DNA from: Palsa-504 sp963808315
GTDB taxonomy: Bacteria; Actinomycetota; Actinomycetes; Streptosporangiales; Streptosporangiaceae
Length of the DNA stretch: 64,000 bases
Direction of reading: 5' to 3'
Assembly (NCBI GenBank): GCA_963808315.1
Contig: CAWEFK010000008.1
Coordinates: 1 to 64,000, forward strand
Part shown: piece after piece, positions 24,313-34,237 of the stretch
Numbering within the stretch: the first letter of the stretch is position 1
Layout: each line of letters opens with the position of its first letter
The notes under the pieces: generated by a model
What the model was told of the DNA's origin: nothing
Seen by the model: only the letters and a program-made list of their open reading frames with translations
The model's database searches: none
Position numbers and translations under genes: made by a program

Positions 24313-25140
24313 TTAATTTTTTGCCACGGCACTCAGGAAGGATGTAACGGCCTTAGCGAATTGAGCCGGCTCTTCCCAGAAAAACAGGTGGCCTAGCCCG
24401 GGAAAGACCACCACCTGCGAGGTGGGAATGCGGCCGGACAGCAGCTTGCTGTTACGCGGGTCCACCACTGCATCGGCGTCACCGTACATAATGAGCGTCG
24501 GGGCACTGATCCGGGACTGCCGCGTACCGCCGGAATAGGTGGCACCGGCGTTAGCCAGCGCCCGCCACGAAGCAGGATCGCCGGACCTGACCTTCTGGTT
24601 GCGGACGATTTGCTCGACGAGTTCGGGATGGGTTTTGAGGGTATCTGGCGCCAGCGCGTTCTCCACCAGGCTTCGCTGCGCCACCTCAACCGGCAGGCTG
24701 GCCGCTTCGGTCATCCGCTGCACCGTGGCGCGCGGCATGGGATAGCCATACGGCCAGCCGGGTGTCGTGCAGGCGAGGACCAGGCGATCCACGCGGTCCG
24801 GATGCCTGATGGCTAGTTCCTGGGCCACCATTCCGCCCAGGCTGGCGCCGAGCACATGAGCGTGCGCAACCCGGCTGTTGTCGAGCACGGCCACCACGTC
24901 TGCCGCCATGTCGGCGACGGTGAACTTCCGGTCCTGTGTCGTGCTGCGGCCGCTGCCCCGGTTGTCGATCAGGACCAGGCGGAATCGCCGTCGCAGGGCG
25001 GGGATGACAGGCGCCCAGCCGGAACGGTCGAACCCCAGGCCCTGGATAAGGACGAGCCAGGGTGCGCGGCGCCCGATACGGCTGCGGAACTCATAGGCGA
25101 TCCGGGACGATCCGTTGCTGGCGAACCGGTTACCGGGCAC
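24313..25140 (-). CDS. Alpha/beta hydrolase following the 2-oxoacid dehydrogenase operon
   Basis: 275 residues. Triad elements: nucleophile HVLGASLGGMVAQELA (Ser), acid in MYGDADAVVDPRN, and His in PGLGHLFFWEEPAQF. Fold start LVLIQGLGFDRSGWAPV lacks the usual HG at the oxyanion hole (QG instead). The GTG start at 25140 lies 12 bp after the E2 stop, so it is the last gene of that operon. Acetoin dehydrogenase systems also carry alpha/beta hydrolase-like proteins or E2 domains, which may hint at the substrate class, but the reaction here is unknown. Confidence 0.8.
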   Translation of the reverse strand: MPGNRFASNGSSRIAYEFRSRIGRRAPWLVLIQGLGFDRSGWAPVIPALRRRFRLVLIDNRGSGRSTTQDRKFTVADMAADVVAVLDNSRVAHAHVLGASLGGMVAQELAIRHPDRVDRLVLACTTPGWPYGYPMPRATVQRMTEAASLPVEVAQRSLVENALAPDTLKTHPELVEQIVRNQKVRSGDPASWRALANAGATYSGGTRQSRISAPTLIMYGDADAVVDPRNSKLLSGRIPTSQVVVFPGLGHLFFWEEPAQFAKAVTSFLSAVAKN

Positions 25141-25152
25141 CTCGGCCCGCCG

Positions 25153-26502
25153 TCAGGAAAGTTCAGCGTCCCAGCCACGGTCCTGGATGGAATCACGGAT
25201 ATGCCTGAGGAACAGGGACGCGGTCGAGCCGTCGAAGGCGCGATGATCGTAGGAGAACCCCAGGATGCTCATGTGGTGAATGGCGATGGCGTCGCCCACC
25301 GCGACCGGGCGCCGGGCGATCCCGTCCGTGGACAGGATGGCCACGTTCGGCTGGTTGATGACCGGCGCGGAGGCGTAACTGGCGAACGGGCCAGGATTGG
25401 TGATCGTGAACGTGGAGCCGCTCATGTCGGCGGCAGCCAGCGTCCGGGCACGCGCCCCCGCGGCGACCGCGGAAACATTCCGGGCCAGGCCGCGGAGATT
25501 GAGCGAATCAGCGTTCTTTACCACGGGGGCGACCAGGCCCTGCTCGCTGAGATCGACCGCGATGCCCAAGTTCACGTAATGGTGCATGGTCATCGTCTGG
25601 TTCTCGATGTCGATGGATGAATTCACTGCGGGGAACGCGCGCAACGCGTCGCACACGGCGCGGGCGATGAAGGGAAGGTAGGTCAGCGACATGCCTTCGG
25701 TCTTCTTGAACTGTTCCCGGTGACGTTGCCGGATCTGCTCGACGTTCTCAAAGTCCACCTCGACCGAGGTCCAGACGTGCGCTGAGGTCTTCAGCGACTT
25801 GACCATCAGGTCGGCGGTGATCAACCTCATCCTGGACAGCTTGACGACCTCGTCACCCGGGGACACGCTCGCGGCCGGCTTCGCAGCGGCAGCGGGAGCT
25901 GGCGGAGCGGCGGCCGCCGGCGCGGTGACCGGCGGAGCTGCGGCCGGCGCAGCAACGGCGGCGGGTTGCGTCGCGATCGCTTGCTCGACGTCCTCGCGGC
26001 GGATCCGCCCGCCGCCTCCGGAACCGGATATCGCGGTCAGGTCGACGCCCTTCTCGGCCGCCAGCCGCCGGACAACCGGGGACAGCAGCACGCCGGGCTG
26101 GCCGTTGCCGGCCGGCGCGGCGGGTCCGGTGGCGGGTTCGTCCGTTTCCGACACCCCCGCCGCGGGTGCCGCCGCGGTCGGCGTCGCGGCCGCGGCCGGC
26201 ACTGCCGTCGCCGTGGCTGCGGGCGCTGGTGTAGCGGACGACGCCGATGCGGCACCTGGCTCGCCGATCCGGGCGATGGCGGTCCCGACGGGGACCGTGT
26301 CACCTTCGTTGACCAGGATTTCGAGCAGGACGCCGTCGTAAGGGCTCGGTACCTCGGAATCCACCTTGTCGGTCGATACCTCAAAAAGCGGGTCGTCAAA
26401 GGCGACGGTGTCGCCAACCTGCTTCAGCCACTGGGAGACGACACCCTCTGTCACGGTCTCGCCCAGCTTGGGCATCGTGACCTCGTAAACGTCAGCGCTC
26501 AT
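25153..26502 (-). CDS. 2-oxoacid dehydrogenase E2 (dihydrolipoamide acyltransferase)
   Basis: 449 residues. One lipoyl domain (about residues 8-82) has the lipoylated Lys in VSTDKVDSEVPSPYDG. A long Ala/Pro linker follows, then the peripheral-subunit-binding domain (LSPVVRRLAAEKGVDLTAIS), a second linker, and the acyltransferase domain ending with HHMSILGFSYDHRAFDG, which holds the catalytic His and Asp. It forms the core of the complex and passes the acyl group from lipoamide to CoA. Sixteen bases separate it from the E3 gene. The DKVDSEV style is shared by branched-chain and acetoin type E2s. Confidence 0.92.
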   Translation of the reverse strand: MSADVYEVTMPKLGETVTEGVVSQWLKQVGDTVAFDDPLFEVSTDKVDSEVPSPYDGVLLEILVNEGDTVPVGTAIARIGEPGAASASSATPAPAATATAVPAAAATPTAAAPAAGVSETDEPATGPAAPAGNGQPGVLLSPVVRRLAAEKGVDLTAISGSGGGGRIRREDVEQAIATQPAAVAAPAAAPPVTAPAAAAPPAPAAAAKPAASVSPGDEVVKLSRMRLITADLMVKSLKTSAHVWTSVEVDFENVEQIRQRHREQFKKTEGMSLTYLPFIARAVCDALRAFPAVNSSIDIENQTMTMHHYVNLGIAVDLSEQGLVAPVVKNADSLNLRGLARNVSAVAAGARARTLAAADMSGSTFTITNPGPFASYASAPVINQPNVAILSTDGIARRPVAVGDAIAIHHMSILGFSYDHRAFDGSTASLFLRHIRDSIQDRGWDAELS

Positions 26503-26518
26503 GGAAGTCTCCTCGGGC

Positions 26519-27919
26519 TCAGCCGTGCAGCGATCGGCCGGTAAAGGTGATCATCGTCTCGCCAATGGCCTCGGACAGGCTGGGGTGCGGATGGATGAAG
26601 GCGCCGACCTCCGACGGCAGCGCCTCCCAGTTGACCGCGAGGTAGGTCTCAGCCAGAAGCTCGCTCGCCCACGGCCCCACCAGGTGGACACCCAGGATCG
26701 GGCCGCCCTTTTCCGCCACCACCTTGACCATGCCATCAGTGTCGCCGATGATCATCGCCCGGCCGTTACCCGCAAACATGTGCTTGTGGACCTCGATGTC
26801 GCGGCCCGCCGCCCGGGCCTCGGCTTCGGTCAGCCCGCTCCATGCGACCTCGGGGTGGGTATAGACGACCCACGGCACCCGGTCGTAGTCCACGGGTACC
26901 GCACGCTCGCCGAGGATGGTGTGGATGGCGACGATGGCCTCGGCGTAAGCGACGTGTGCGAGTCCAGGGGTGCTGACGCAGTCGCCTATCGCATAGACGT
27001 TCTCCCGCGAGGTGGCCATGGTGGCCGGGTTGACGTCGATGAAGCCGCGATCAGAGACCGCTACGCCGGCCGCTTCGGCCCCCATGTCCTCGGTGACCGG
27101 CCGGCGGCCGATGGCCACCAGCACCTGATCGACTTCGATCTTCTCGGCGCCCTTCGCGGTCTCAAAGGAGACCAGGAGCCCGCTGTTTGTCCGCTCGAGC
27201 GGGCTGACCCTGGCCCCGCCGTAAATCTTCGTGCCCCGGCGGGCGAGCGCCTTGGCCAGCACGTTAGCGACATCACGGTCGGGCCCGATGGGCAGGACGC
27301 CATCGGGCAGCGCTTCGAGCAAGGTCGTCTGGGTGCCCAGATCGGTATAGACAGACGCGAACTCAGAACCGATGACGCCCCCGCCTACGACGGCGATGCG
27401 TTCCGGCAGCGAGGCGTCGGCGCTGTTGGTGGCCTCATCGGAGCTGATCACCCGGTCGCCGTCGAGATCCAGGCCCGGGATGGATCGCGGCGCGGAGCCC
27501 GTGCACACGATGACCGCCTGGGCGTTCGTGACCTGGCCGTCCACCTCCACGGCACCGTCCGCCGTCAGCCGGCCGTGCCCTTCGATGACCGCGACCTTGC
27601 GCCTGCGCAGGAGCCCGCTCAGCCCTCCGTGCAGCTGCTTGACAATGCCGCTCTTCCTCACGTTGACGGCGGGCCAGTCGATCTCGGCCGCGGCGCCTTC
27701 GGGCAGCCGGAAGCCGAAGGTGTCGGCATGGCCGACCGTCCGGTACACCTCGGCGGCCTGCAGCAGCGCCTTTGCGGGGATGCACCCGCGGTGCAGGCAG
27801 GTCCCGCCGACCTTCTTCTCCTCCACCAGTGCCATTTTGAGCCCGGCGGAGGCACCGTACAGCGCGGCCGCGTAGCCGCCGGGGCCGCCGCCCAGCACGA
27901 TCACGTCGTAGTCGGTCAT
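26519..27919 (-). CDS. lpdA: Dihydrolipoyl dehydrogenase (E3)
   Basis: 466 residues. FAD-binding DYDVIVLGGGPGGYAAALYG, redox-active disulfide GGTCLHRGCIPAKALLQAAE (C-x4-C), NAD site IAVVGGGVIGSEFASVYTDLG and the C-terminal dimer motif GAFIHPHPSLSEAIGE with the catalytic His-Glu are all intact. It reoxidises dihydrolipoamide of the E2 subunit with NAD+. It overlaps the E1 beta gene by 4 bp, so a dedicated E3 is encoded inside the operon, as in acetoin and some branched-chain complexes. Confidence 0.93.
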   Translation of the reverse strand: MTDYDVIVLGGGPGGYAAALYGASAGLKMALVEEKKVGGTCLHRGCIPAKALLQAAEVYRTVGHADTFGFRLPEGAAAEIDWPAVNVRKSGIVKQLHGGLSGLLRRRKVAVIEGHGRLTADGAVEVDGQVTNAQAVIVCTGSAPRSIPGLDLDGDRVISSDEATNSADASLPERIAVVGGGVIGSEFASVYTDLGTQTTLLEALPDGVLPIGPDRDVANVLAKALARRGTKIYGGARVSPLERTNSGLLVSFETAKGAEKIEVDQVLVAIGRRPVTEDMGAEAAGVAVSDRGFIDVNPATMATSRENVYAIGDCVSTPGLAHVAYAEAIVAIHTILGERAVPVDYDRVPWVVYTHPEVAWSGLTEAEARAAGRDIEVHKHMFAGNGRAMIIGDTDGMVKVVAEKGGPILGVHLVGPWASELLAETYLAVNWEALPSEVGAFIHPHPSLSEAIGETMITFTGRSLHG

Positions 27920-28908
27920 GCCGTTGCCACCTTCCGCACGGTCTCGGCGATCTGGGCGGCCTGAGGCACGACCGCGTCCTCAAGCGGCGGGCTGGTCGGA
28001 GTGGGGGTATTCAAGGCGGCAACCCGGCGGACCGGCTGGTCGAGCCACCAGAAACACTCCTCCTGGATGACCGCGGCGATCTCGGCGCCGTAGCCGAGCC
28101 GTCGTGCGGCCTCGTGCACGACGACCGCGCGCGAGGTTTTCCGCACCGACGACACGATGGTGTCCACGTCAAGCGGGACCAGCGTCCGCACGTCAACCAC
28201 TTCGGCCGAGATGCCCTCCTTGTCCAGCTCGGCCGCGACATCCAGGCACTCGGATACATATGCCCCGTAGGTGATGACGCTGACCTGGTTGCCTTCGCGG
28301 ACAACCTTGGCCTGCCCGAGCGGCACGGGTTCCAGTGACAGCGGGCCTTGGGTCCGAAGCCGGCGATACAGGTATTTGCTTTCCAGGAACAGGACCGGGT
28401 TATTGTCCCTGATCGAGCTGATCAGCAGGCCAGCGGCATCCTCGGGGGTTCCGGGCACGACGATCTTCAGGCCGGGCACGTGAGCGAAATACGATTCGAC
28501 GCTCTGGGAATGCGTGGGCCCGGCGCGCAGCCGTGCACCGAACGGCGCCCGCATCGTCACCGGCATCGGGTCACCCGTGCGGTAATGATGCCGGGCCATC
28601 ACGTTGATGATCTGGTCGAACGCGGCCGAGATGAAGTCGGCGAACTGATACTCCACCACCGGCCGCAACCCCACCAGCGCTGCACCCGCCGCCAGGCCGG
28701 TAAACCCGGATTCGGCCATCGGCGGGTCCACGACCCGGCGGGGCCCGAACTTGTCCAGGAATCCCTTGGTGACCTTGAAGGCACCGCCGAACTGGCCCAC
28801 GTCCTCGCCGATGATGAAAACGTCCGGATCGGCCTCCATCTCGCTCATCAGAGCCTGGGAGATGGCATCGAGGTAGGTCACCTGGCCGTTGTCAGTCTGC
28901 ATATACAC
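27916..28908 (-). CDS. 2-oxoacid dehydrogenase E1 beta subunit
   Basis: 330 residues. The transketolase-like pyrimidine domain starts with TYLDAISQALMSEMEADPDV and FIIGEDVGQFGGAFKVTKGF, contains RVVDPPMAESGFTGLAAGAA and HSQSVESYFAHVPGLKIVVP, and ends with the transketolase C-terminal domain (SRAVVVHEAARRLGYGAEIAA). With E1 alpha it forms the thiamine-diphosphate enzyme that decarboxylates the 2-oxoacid. It overlaps the E1 alpha gene by 17 bp and the E3 gene by 4 bp. The substrate (pyruvate, acetoin, branched-chain or aryl 2-oxoacid) is not fixed by sequence alone. Confidence 0.92.
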   Translation of the reverse strand: MYMQTDNGQVTYLDAISQALMSEMEADPDVFIIGEDVGQFGGAFKVTKGFLDKFGPRRVVDPPMAESGFTGLAAGAALVGLRPVVEYQFADFISAAFDQIINVMARHHYRTGDPMPVTMRAPFGARLRAGPTHSQSVESYFAHVPGLKIVVPGTPEDAAGLLISSIRDNNPVLFLESKYLYRRLRTQGPLSLEPVPLGQAKVVREGNQVSVITYGAYVSECLDVAAELDKEGISAEVVDVRTLVPLDVDTIVSSVRKTSRAVVVHEAARRLGYGAEIAAVIQEECFWWLDQPVRRVAALNTPTPTSPPLEDAVVPQAAQIAETVRKVATA

Positions 28909-29905
28909 CCTGCTCCACGGTCGCCGGGTCGGGAAGGGGATCGGCGAGCGCCTTCTTGCGCGCTTCGATAGCTTTCTGGCGCGCGGCTTCGCGCGTTTTA
29001 GTCGCTACTTCCTCGTCAATCACGCCGTGTTCGAGCAGCACGTCCTCGAACAGCTGCACCGGGTCGCGTTTCTGCCATTCCTCCAGCATTTCCCGCGGTA
29101 CGTAGTCGGCCGGGTCGTGTTCGGCATGGCCGTGCATCCGCATGGTCACGCCCTCGATGAGCGAGGGACCCTCACCTGCCCGGGCCCGCGCCACCGCCTC
29201 GCTCGTGGCGTCATAAACCGCCAGCACATCGGTGCCGTCGACGGTGACGCCGGGCATTCCGTAGGCTTGCGCCTTGACGGAGTACTCCTTCACCGCCGAC
29301 TGCAGGCGCACCGGGGTGGAATAGGCATACTGATTGTTCTCGACGACGAAGATGCACGGCAGCTTCATGGCGGCGGCGATATTGAGCGACTCATGGAAAT
29401 TGCCCTCCGAGGTCGACCCGTCACCGCAGTAGGCCAGCGACACACCGTCTTGGTCCCGGTACTGGAACGCGAAGGCGAACCCGAGGGCCACCGGGTAGTT
29501 GTCGGGGATGTGACTCGGCAGGTTGTAGATGTTCAGGTCGAGCCGGCCGTAGTGCAGCGTGCCGTCGCGTCCGCCGGTGGGCGAGGTGGCCTTGCCCATG
29601 AAGCTGGCCATGATCTGGGCCGGGTCCATGCCGCGCCACAGGTGGGCGCCGAGGTCACGGTGAATCGGCGCGAGGAAGTCATCGGCGCGAAGCGCGGACG
29701 CGGTGCCGACCGAGATGGCTTCATGCCAGTGCCCGGTGTACAGGGATCCCAGCAGGTCGCCGGACCGGTACATGCTGACCATCCGGTCCTCGACGGCGCG
29801 CGTCATCACCATCGTCTCGAAGATCCGCAGCAGCAGCTGCTTGTCGCGGCTCTCCACCGGCTCGCTTTTGCTGGCCGTTTTCCGCCTGGCGCGGCTGGTT
29901 GCCAT
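28892..29905 (-). CDS. 2-oxoacid dehydrogenase E1 alpha subunit
   Basis: 337 residues. The thiamine-diphosphate motif is LAYCGDGSTSEGNFHESLNIAAAM (GDG...N), and the phosphorylation-loop region reads EGVTMRMHGHAEHDP. The N-terminus has an Arg/Lys-rich leader before LLLRIFETMVMTRAVEDRMV. The start at 29905 is preceded by GAGGAG. It is the first gene of the operon E1 alpha, E1 beta, E3, E2, hydrolase. This order and the separate E3 resemble acetoin dehydrogenase (acoA-acoB) clusters as much as branched-chain ones. Confidence 0.92.
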   Translation of the reverse strand: MATSRARRKTASKSEPVESRDKQLLLRIFETMVMTRAVEDRMVSMYRSGDLLGSLYTGHWHEAISVGTASALRADDFLAPIHRDLGAHLWRGMDPAQIMASFMGKATSPTGGRDGTLHYGRLDLNIYNLPSHIPDNYPVALGFAFAFQYRDQDGVSLAYCGDGSTSEGNFHESLNIAAAMKLPCIFVVENNQYAYSTPVRLQSAVKEYSVKAQAYGMPGVTVDGTDVLAVYDATSEAVARARAGEGPSLIEGVTMRMHGHAEHDPADYVPREMLEEWQKRDPVQLFEDVLLEHGVIDEEVATKTREAARQKAIEARKKALADPLPDPATVEQGVYAD

Positions 29906-29991
29906 GACCGACTCTCCTCGTTCGGAATTCCTGGGTAATGCCTGGCCACGCCCGGCGGACAGCGAGCTTCCACCCAGCGGGACCTACCGGG

Positions 29992-30483
29992 CTAGGTGTA
30001 GTAGCGGAAGACGAGATCGGCCACGCAGGGAGGCTTTTCCTTGCCTTCGATCTCGTACTCGAGGTGATAGACGACCTGGATCCCGCCCGGGATCTCGGTG
30101 GCTTCGGCCAGAGATACGTGCATGCGGATGCGGGACCCTACCGGCAGCGGCGCGGGAAACCGGACCCGGTTAAGCCCGTAATTGAGGATCATGCCGACGT
30201 CATCGACGGTGAAAATTTCCCAGAGCAGGCCGGTCGACAGGCCCAGGGTAAAGAATCCGTGCGCGACCGTCCCCCCGAATGGTCCCTGCCTGGCCCGTTC
30301 CGGGTCGACATGAATCCATTGCCTGTCGCCGGTGAGGTCGGCAAATGTGGTGACCATTTCCTGGTCCACGGTGACCCAGCTGCTCGTCCCGAGCGACGGA
30401 GCCCGCGCGCTCGCCGCAGGCCCGCCGGCCCCGTGAATCACGTAGGGGCTCACCGGCTGGTCAGACAGGGTGTCCGTATTCAT
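29992..30483 (-). CDS. Single-domain MaoC-like (R)-specific enoyl-CoA hydratase
   Basis: 163 residues from ATG 30483. The hydratase motif VTTFADLTGDRQWIHVDPERA contains the catalytic Asp-x4-His pair, followed by GTVAHGFFTLGLSTGLLWEIF. This is the MaoC/NodN type that hydrates short-chain 2-enoyl-CoA to (R)-3-hydroxyacyl-CoA, which can feed PHA synthesis. It lies 86 bp upstream of E1 alpha on the same strand and is divergent from the MBL hydrolase and PHA synthase genes; a link to the PHA synthase is plausible but only inferred. Confidence 0.85.
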   Translation of the reverse strand: MNTDTLSDQPVSPYVIHGAGGPAASARAPSLGTSSWVTVDQEMVTTFADLTGDRQWIHVDPERARQGPFGGTVAHGFFTLGLSTGLLWEIFTVDDVGMILNYGLNRVRFPAPLPVGSRIRMHVSLAEATEIPGGIQVVYHLEYEIEGKEKPPCVADLVFRYYT

Positions 30484-30621
30484 CGTTCCGCCTCTCACGC
30501 CGCCGTCGCAGGCGCCCCTGAACGGTCGCGCAGGCACCCGGTCCGTGTCTGCGGTGGTTCTTGCTCAGTGGCGGACGCGCCGTTTGCCAGGGACCTGCGC
30601 GCCATTGGCAGGTTGGCTTCC

Positions 30622-31659
30622 ATGACGCCAGTCGAGGTTGCTCGAGAGGGGTCTTCCTCCTCGCGCTGCCTCTCGGTATTCACCGGATTCCGAGCCTGAA
30701 CGCCTACCTGTTCACCGATCCGGCCGGCGACACCCTCATCGACTGCGGCATCTACGCTGGCGGGCCGCTGGGCCCGGGCGACGTTGACGATGGCACGGGG
30801 GCCGTCGGCGACGCACTGGCCCAGTGCGGCCGCACGTTCGACGACCTCGGCACGGCTGATCATCACGCACGCGCACATCGATCATTACGGGATCGCCGGG
30901 GAGGTGGTCCGGCGCAGCGGGGCGGACCTGTGGATGCACGCCCAGACCGACCTGGACCGGGCCAAGTACGCCCATCCCGACAGCGCGGTTGACCGCCGGA
31001 GCCTCATGCTGGCCGATCACGGCCTGTTCGGCGACACGCTGACCGCGGCGTCCACGGGCCTGCGCGACTGGATTCCCCTGATGCCGTCGATCGGACAGCC
31101 GACGACACGGGTGTACGGCGGAGAGAAATTCGGCGCGGGCGGCCGGTCCTGGGAGATCCTGCACACCCCGGGCCACTCCCCCGGTCACATCTGCATCTGG
31201 TCGGCCGAAGACCGGCTGCTGTGTTCAGGTGATCATCTGCTGAAGTCGATCTCACCGCCGGTGACCTTCGAACGTGGCTTCGAGCGCGATCCGATGGGCT
31301 CCTACCTTGAGTCCCTGCGGCTGGTCGAGCTGCTCGAGCCGGCCCTGGTGCTGCCCGGCCACGGCGAGACCTTCACCGACGGAGCGGCGCGCGCCGCGAG
31401 CATCGCCGAGGGCAAGCGCCGCCGTCTGGGGCGGGTACTGGCCTCGATCGAGTCCGGCCGCCGCACGGTGACCGAGCTGGCCACCGAGCTGTACCCGAAG
31501 CCGCTCAAGGGCGCCCAGCTGCACTTCGTGATGGCGGAGATCCTCGCCTACCTCGCCTACCTGGAAGCACGCGGCCAAGCCGAGCGAGTGCGGGCAGTCC
31601 GAGGGTGTCTTTGTCTGGCGGCAGTCGGGATTGAGCAGCAGGGACGAGGAGTGGCATGA
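30622..31659 (+). CDS. MBL-fold metallo-hydrolase, two frame breaks
   Basis: About 345 residues after bridging breaks near 30645 and 30850. The N-terminus reads MTPVEVA then GVFLLALPLGIHRIPSLNAY. The zinc motif is LIITHAHIDHYGIAGEVV (HxHxDH), followed by LHTPGHSPGHICIW, LCSGDHLL and PGHGETF, completing the two-metal site. A helical C-terminal domain (RRRLGRVLASIESGRRTVTE) is typical of glyoxalase II-like or beta-lactamase-2-like hydrolases acting on acyl thioesters. The stop overlaps the PHA synthase ATG (ATGA at 31656), so the two are cotranscribed. Confidence 0.82.
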
Positions 31660-33366
31660 CGGCGGAGACGCCGGAGACAAGCCGAGCAGGCCGCCTCGGT
31701 GCTGGCCCCGGAGATCGGCCTGCTGGCTGATCCGGATGTCGCCGGGCTCGGCCGGTCACTGGGCGCGGTGTTCCGCGGGGCGATGGGAAACCCGGCGGAG
31801 GCGGCGGCGGCCTGGGCTCCGTTACGCGCTGCGCCTCGCGCAGATACCGCCGGCCGCGTTGTCGAGCTGGCTGGGGGCCCGGCCGCCGCCGCCGGTGCCA
31901 GCTCAACCCGAAGGACCGCCGTTTCGCCGACCGCACCTGGTCGGATAATCCCGCTTTCTACGCGCTGCGGATGTCCTACCAGGCGTTCGCCGAGTTCATG
32001 GACGAGACTGGTCACCGCGGCCAGGCTCGACCGCATCCAGGAGACGAAGGCGCGCCTGATGACCGGGCTGCTGGTGGACGCGCTCGCCCCGACCAATTTC
32101 CTGCCGACCAACCCCGCCGCGCTCAAGCCGCCCTCGAGACCGGGGGCGCGAGCGTCGCGAAGGGCACACGCAACTTCGTCGACGACCTGCTCCACAACGG
32201 CGGGCGCCCGCGTCAGGTGGACACCAGCACTTCATCTTCGGCCAGAACCTCGCGGCCACGCCGGCCAAGGTCGTCTACCGCAACGACCTGATGGAACTGC
32301 TGCAGTACCTGCCGCAGACGCCGCAAGTGCACCGGCGCCGCTGCTGTGCAGCCCGCCGTGGATCAACAAGTACTACGTGATGGACCTCGCCCCGCGGCGA
32401 AGTTTCATCGAGTGGGCGGTCCAGCACGAGCGGACCGTGTTCGCGATCAGCTACCGCAATCCGTCGGCGGACATGGCCGGGGTCACGCATGGACGACTAT
32501 CTCATCCACGGCCCCCGGCAGGCGCTGGAAGTTATCCAGGAGATCACCAAGGCGGAAACCGTGGACATCGTCGGATTGTGCCTGGGCGGGGCGCTCACCG
32601 CGATCACCGACGCCTACCTCAGGCCACCGGGCAGGAGGAGATCGGCAACCTCACGCTGCTCAACACGATGCTCGATTACTCCGAGCCCGGTGTGCTGGGG
32701 GCCTTCACCGATATCGGACACGGTCCAGCGGCTCGAGGCAGAAGATGGCCAAGGAGGGCCATCTGGCCGGGAAGACCATGGCCGGGACCTTCGATATCCT
32801 GCGGGCCAACGACCTGATCTTCAGCTACGTCGTGTCCAACTGGCTGATGGGTCAGGATCCCCCGGCCTTCGACATCCTGGCCTGGAACTCCGACAGCACC
32901 CGCATGCCCGCCGCCATGCACGCGTTCTACCTGCGCAACTTCTACGTCGAAAACCGGCTCGCCACAGGACAGCTCGAGATCGCGGGCAAGGTCGATGAAG
33001 CTCAGCGACGTCAAGCACCCGGCCTATATCGTGGGCGCCGAGAACGACCACATCGTGCCCTGGAAGTCCGCCTACGCCACCACCCGGCTGCTGTCCGGGC
33101 CGGTCCGCTATGTGCTGAGCAGCGGCGGCCATATCGCCGGCATCGTCAACCCGCCCGGCCCCAAGGGCTGGTACCTGGTGGGAGAGGACCATCCCGCGTC
33201 GGCGGACGAATGGCGCGAGCAGGCGACCCGGCATGACGGCTCCTGGTGGGAGGACTGGGCGAAGTGGTCCGCGGGGAACTCCGGGCCGCTGGTGGACCCG
33301 CCGCCGACCGGGAGCAGGAAATACCGCGTCCTTTATGACGGGCCAGGCGAATACATTCACACCTGA
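31656..33366 (+). CDS. phaC: Poly(3-hydroxyalkanoate) synthase (PhaC), frame broken about ten times
   Basis: The span codes for about 570 residues, right for class I/II PhaC. In-order fragments from all three frames match PhaC: APEIGLLADPDVAGLGRSL, DRRFADRTWSDNPAFYALR, ARLMTGLLVDALAPTNFLP, NFVDDLLHNGGRPRQVDT, LLCSPPWINKYYVMDLAP, the nucleophile box VDIVGLCLGGALTAI (Cys at about 32580), AENDHIVPWKSAY (acid) and SGGHIAGIVNPP (His). The enzyme polymerises 3-hydroxyacyl-CoA on granules. No phaA or phaB lies beside it; a MaoC (R)-hydratase and an MBL hydrolase do. All expected blocks are present in order, so a good gene corrupted by indels is more likely than long-standing decay, but as read it cannot be translated. 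Confidence 0.82.
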
Positions 33367-33432
33367 TGCCGTCGCACATCCCGCACGGCGGAACCGTCGT
33401 TGTGAGGCCCCCGCGCATGACAGGTATAGGGC

Positions 33433-34237
33433 GTGCACAGTGAACAAGTTCTCTCCGAACTGGCCGATGAGCTGTGGCGGGCCGAACAGACCGGCGTGCC
33501 GGCCGAGCCGCTGACCAAGCGTTATCCCGGCCTGGAAATCGACGACGCGTACGCCATCCAGTCACTGAACATCGACCGGCATGTCGCGCAAGGCGCCCGG
33601 GTCTGCGGCCGCAAGGTGGGCCTGACCTCACTGCCCATGCAGGAGCTGCTCGGCGTCAACGAGCCCGACTACGGAGTGCTGCTCGACCACATGTTCGTGG
33701 AAGACGGCGACGAGGTCGCCCTTGACCGGCTGCTGCAGCCGCGGGTGGAGGCGGAGCTGGCTTTTGTCATGGAGCAGGACCTGGCGGGTCCCGGTGTCAC
33801 CGCGGCCCGCGCCCTGACCGCTATCGCCGGCGCGCTGCCCGCGGTGGAGATCGTGGACAGCCGGGTAGCGGACTGGCAGATCAAGCTGGTGGACACCGTC
33901 GCCGACAACGCATCGTCCGGCCTGCTGGTCGTAGGCGGCAACCTGCGCAAGGTGACCGACATCGACCTGCGGCTCGTCGGGGTGATGGTGACCAGGCACG
34001 GCGAGCTGGTCGATACCGGCGCGGGCGCGGCCGTCACTCGGCAACCCGGCCCGGTGCGTCGCCTGGCTGGCGAACAAGCTCGCGTCCTTCGGCGCGTCGC
34101 TGCGGGCGGGCGATGTCATCCTGCCCGGAGCGGTGCACCGCATGATCAGCGTGGCACCCGGCGACGTCTTCCGGGCCGAGTTCGCCCACCTCGGCACCGT
34201 GACCGCACGGTTCTCCGGCGGAGGGAGTCTGACGTGA
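33433..34237 (+). CDS. 2-keto-4-pentenoate hydratase / 4-oxalocrotonate decarboxylase family (first copy), one frame break
   Basis: About 268 residues. Family markers: GRKVGLTSLPMQELLGVNEPDYG, VEAELAFVMEQDL, PAVEIVDSRVADWQIKLVDT and VADNASSGLLVVGG. The frame breaks near 34035; the other frame continues ARCVAWLANKLASFGASLRAG and PGAVHRMISVAPGD to a stop at 34237. The FAH-fold enzymes MhpD/DmpE hydrate 2-hydroxypenta-2,4-dienoate and DmpH decarboxylates 4-oxalocrotonate, both lower meta-cleavage steps. GTG 33433 is the start. The stop overlaps the GTG of the second copy by 4 bp. Confidence 0.83.

Noticed and set aside
25799..26341. Ala-rich plus-strand frame opposite the E2 linker
   Set aside because: It mirrors the Ala/Pro linker of the E2 gene on the other strand and has no independent evidence.
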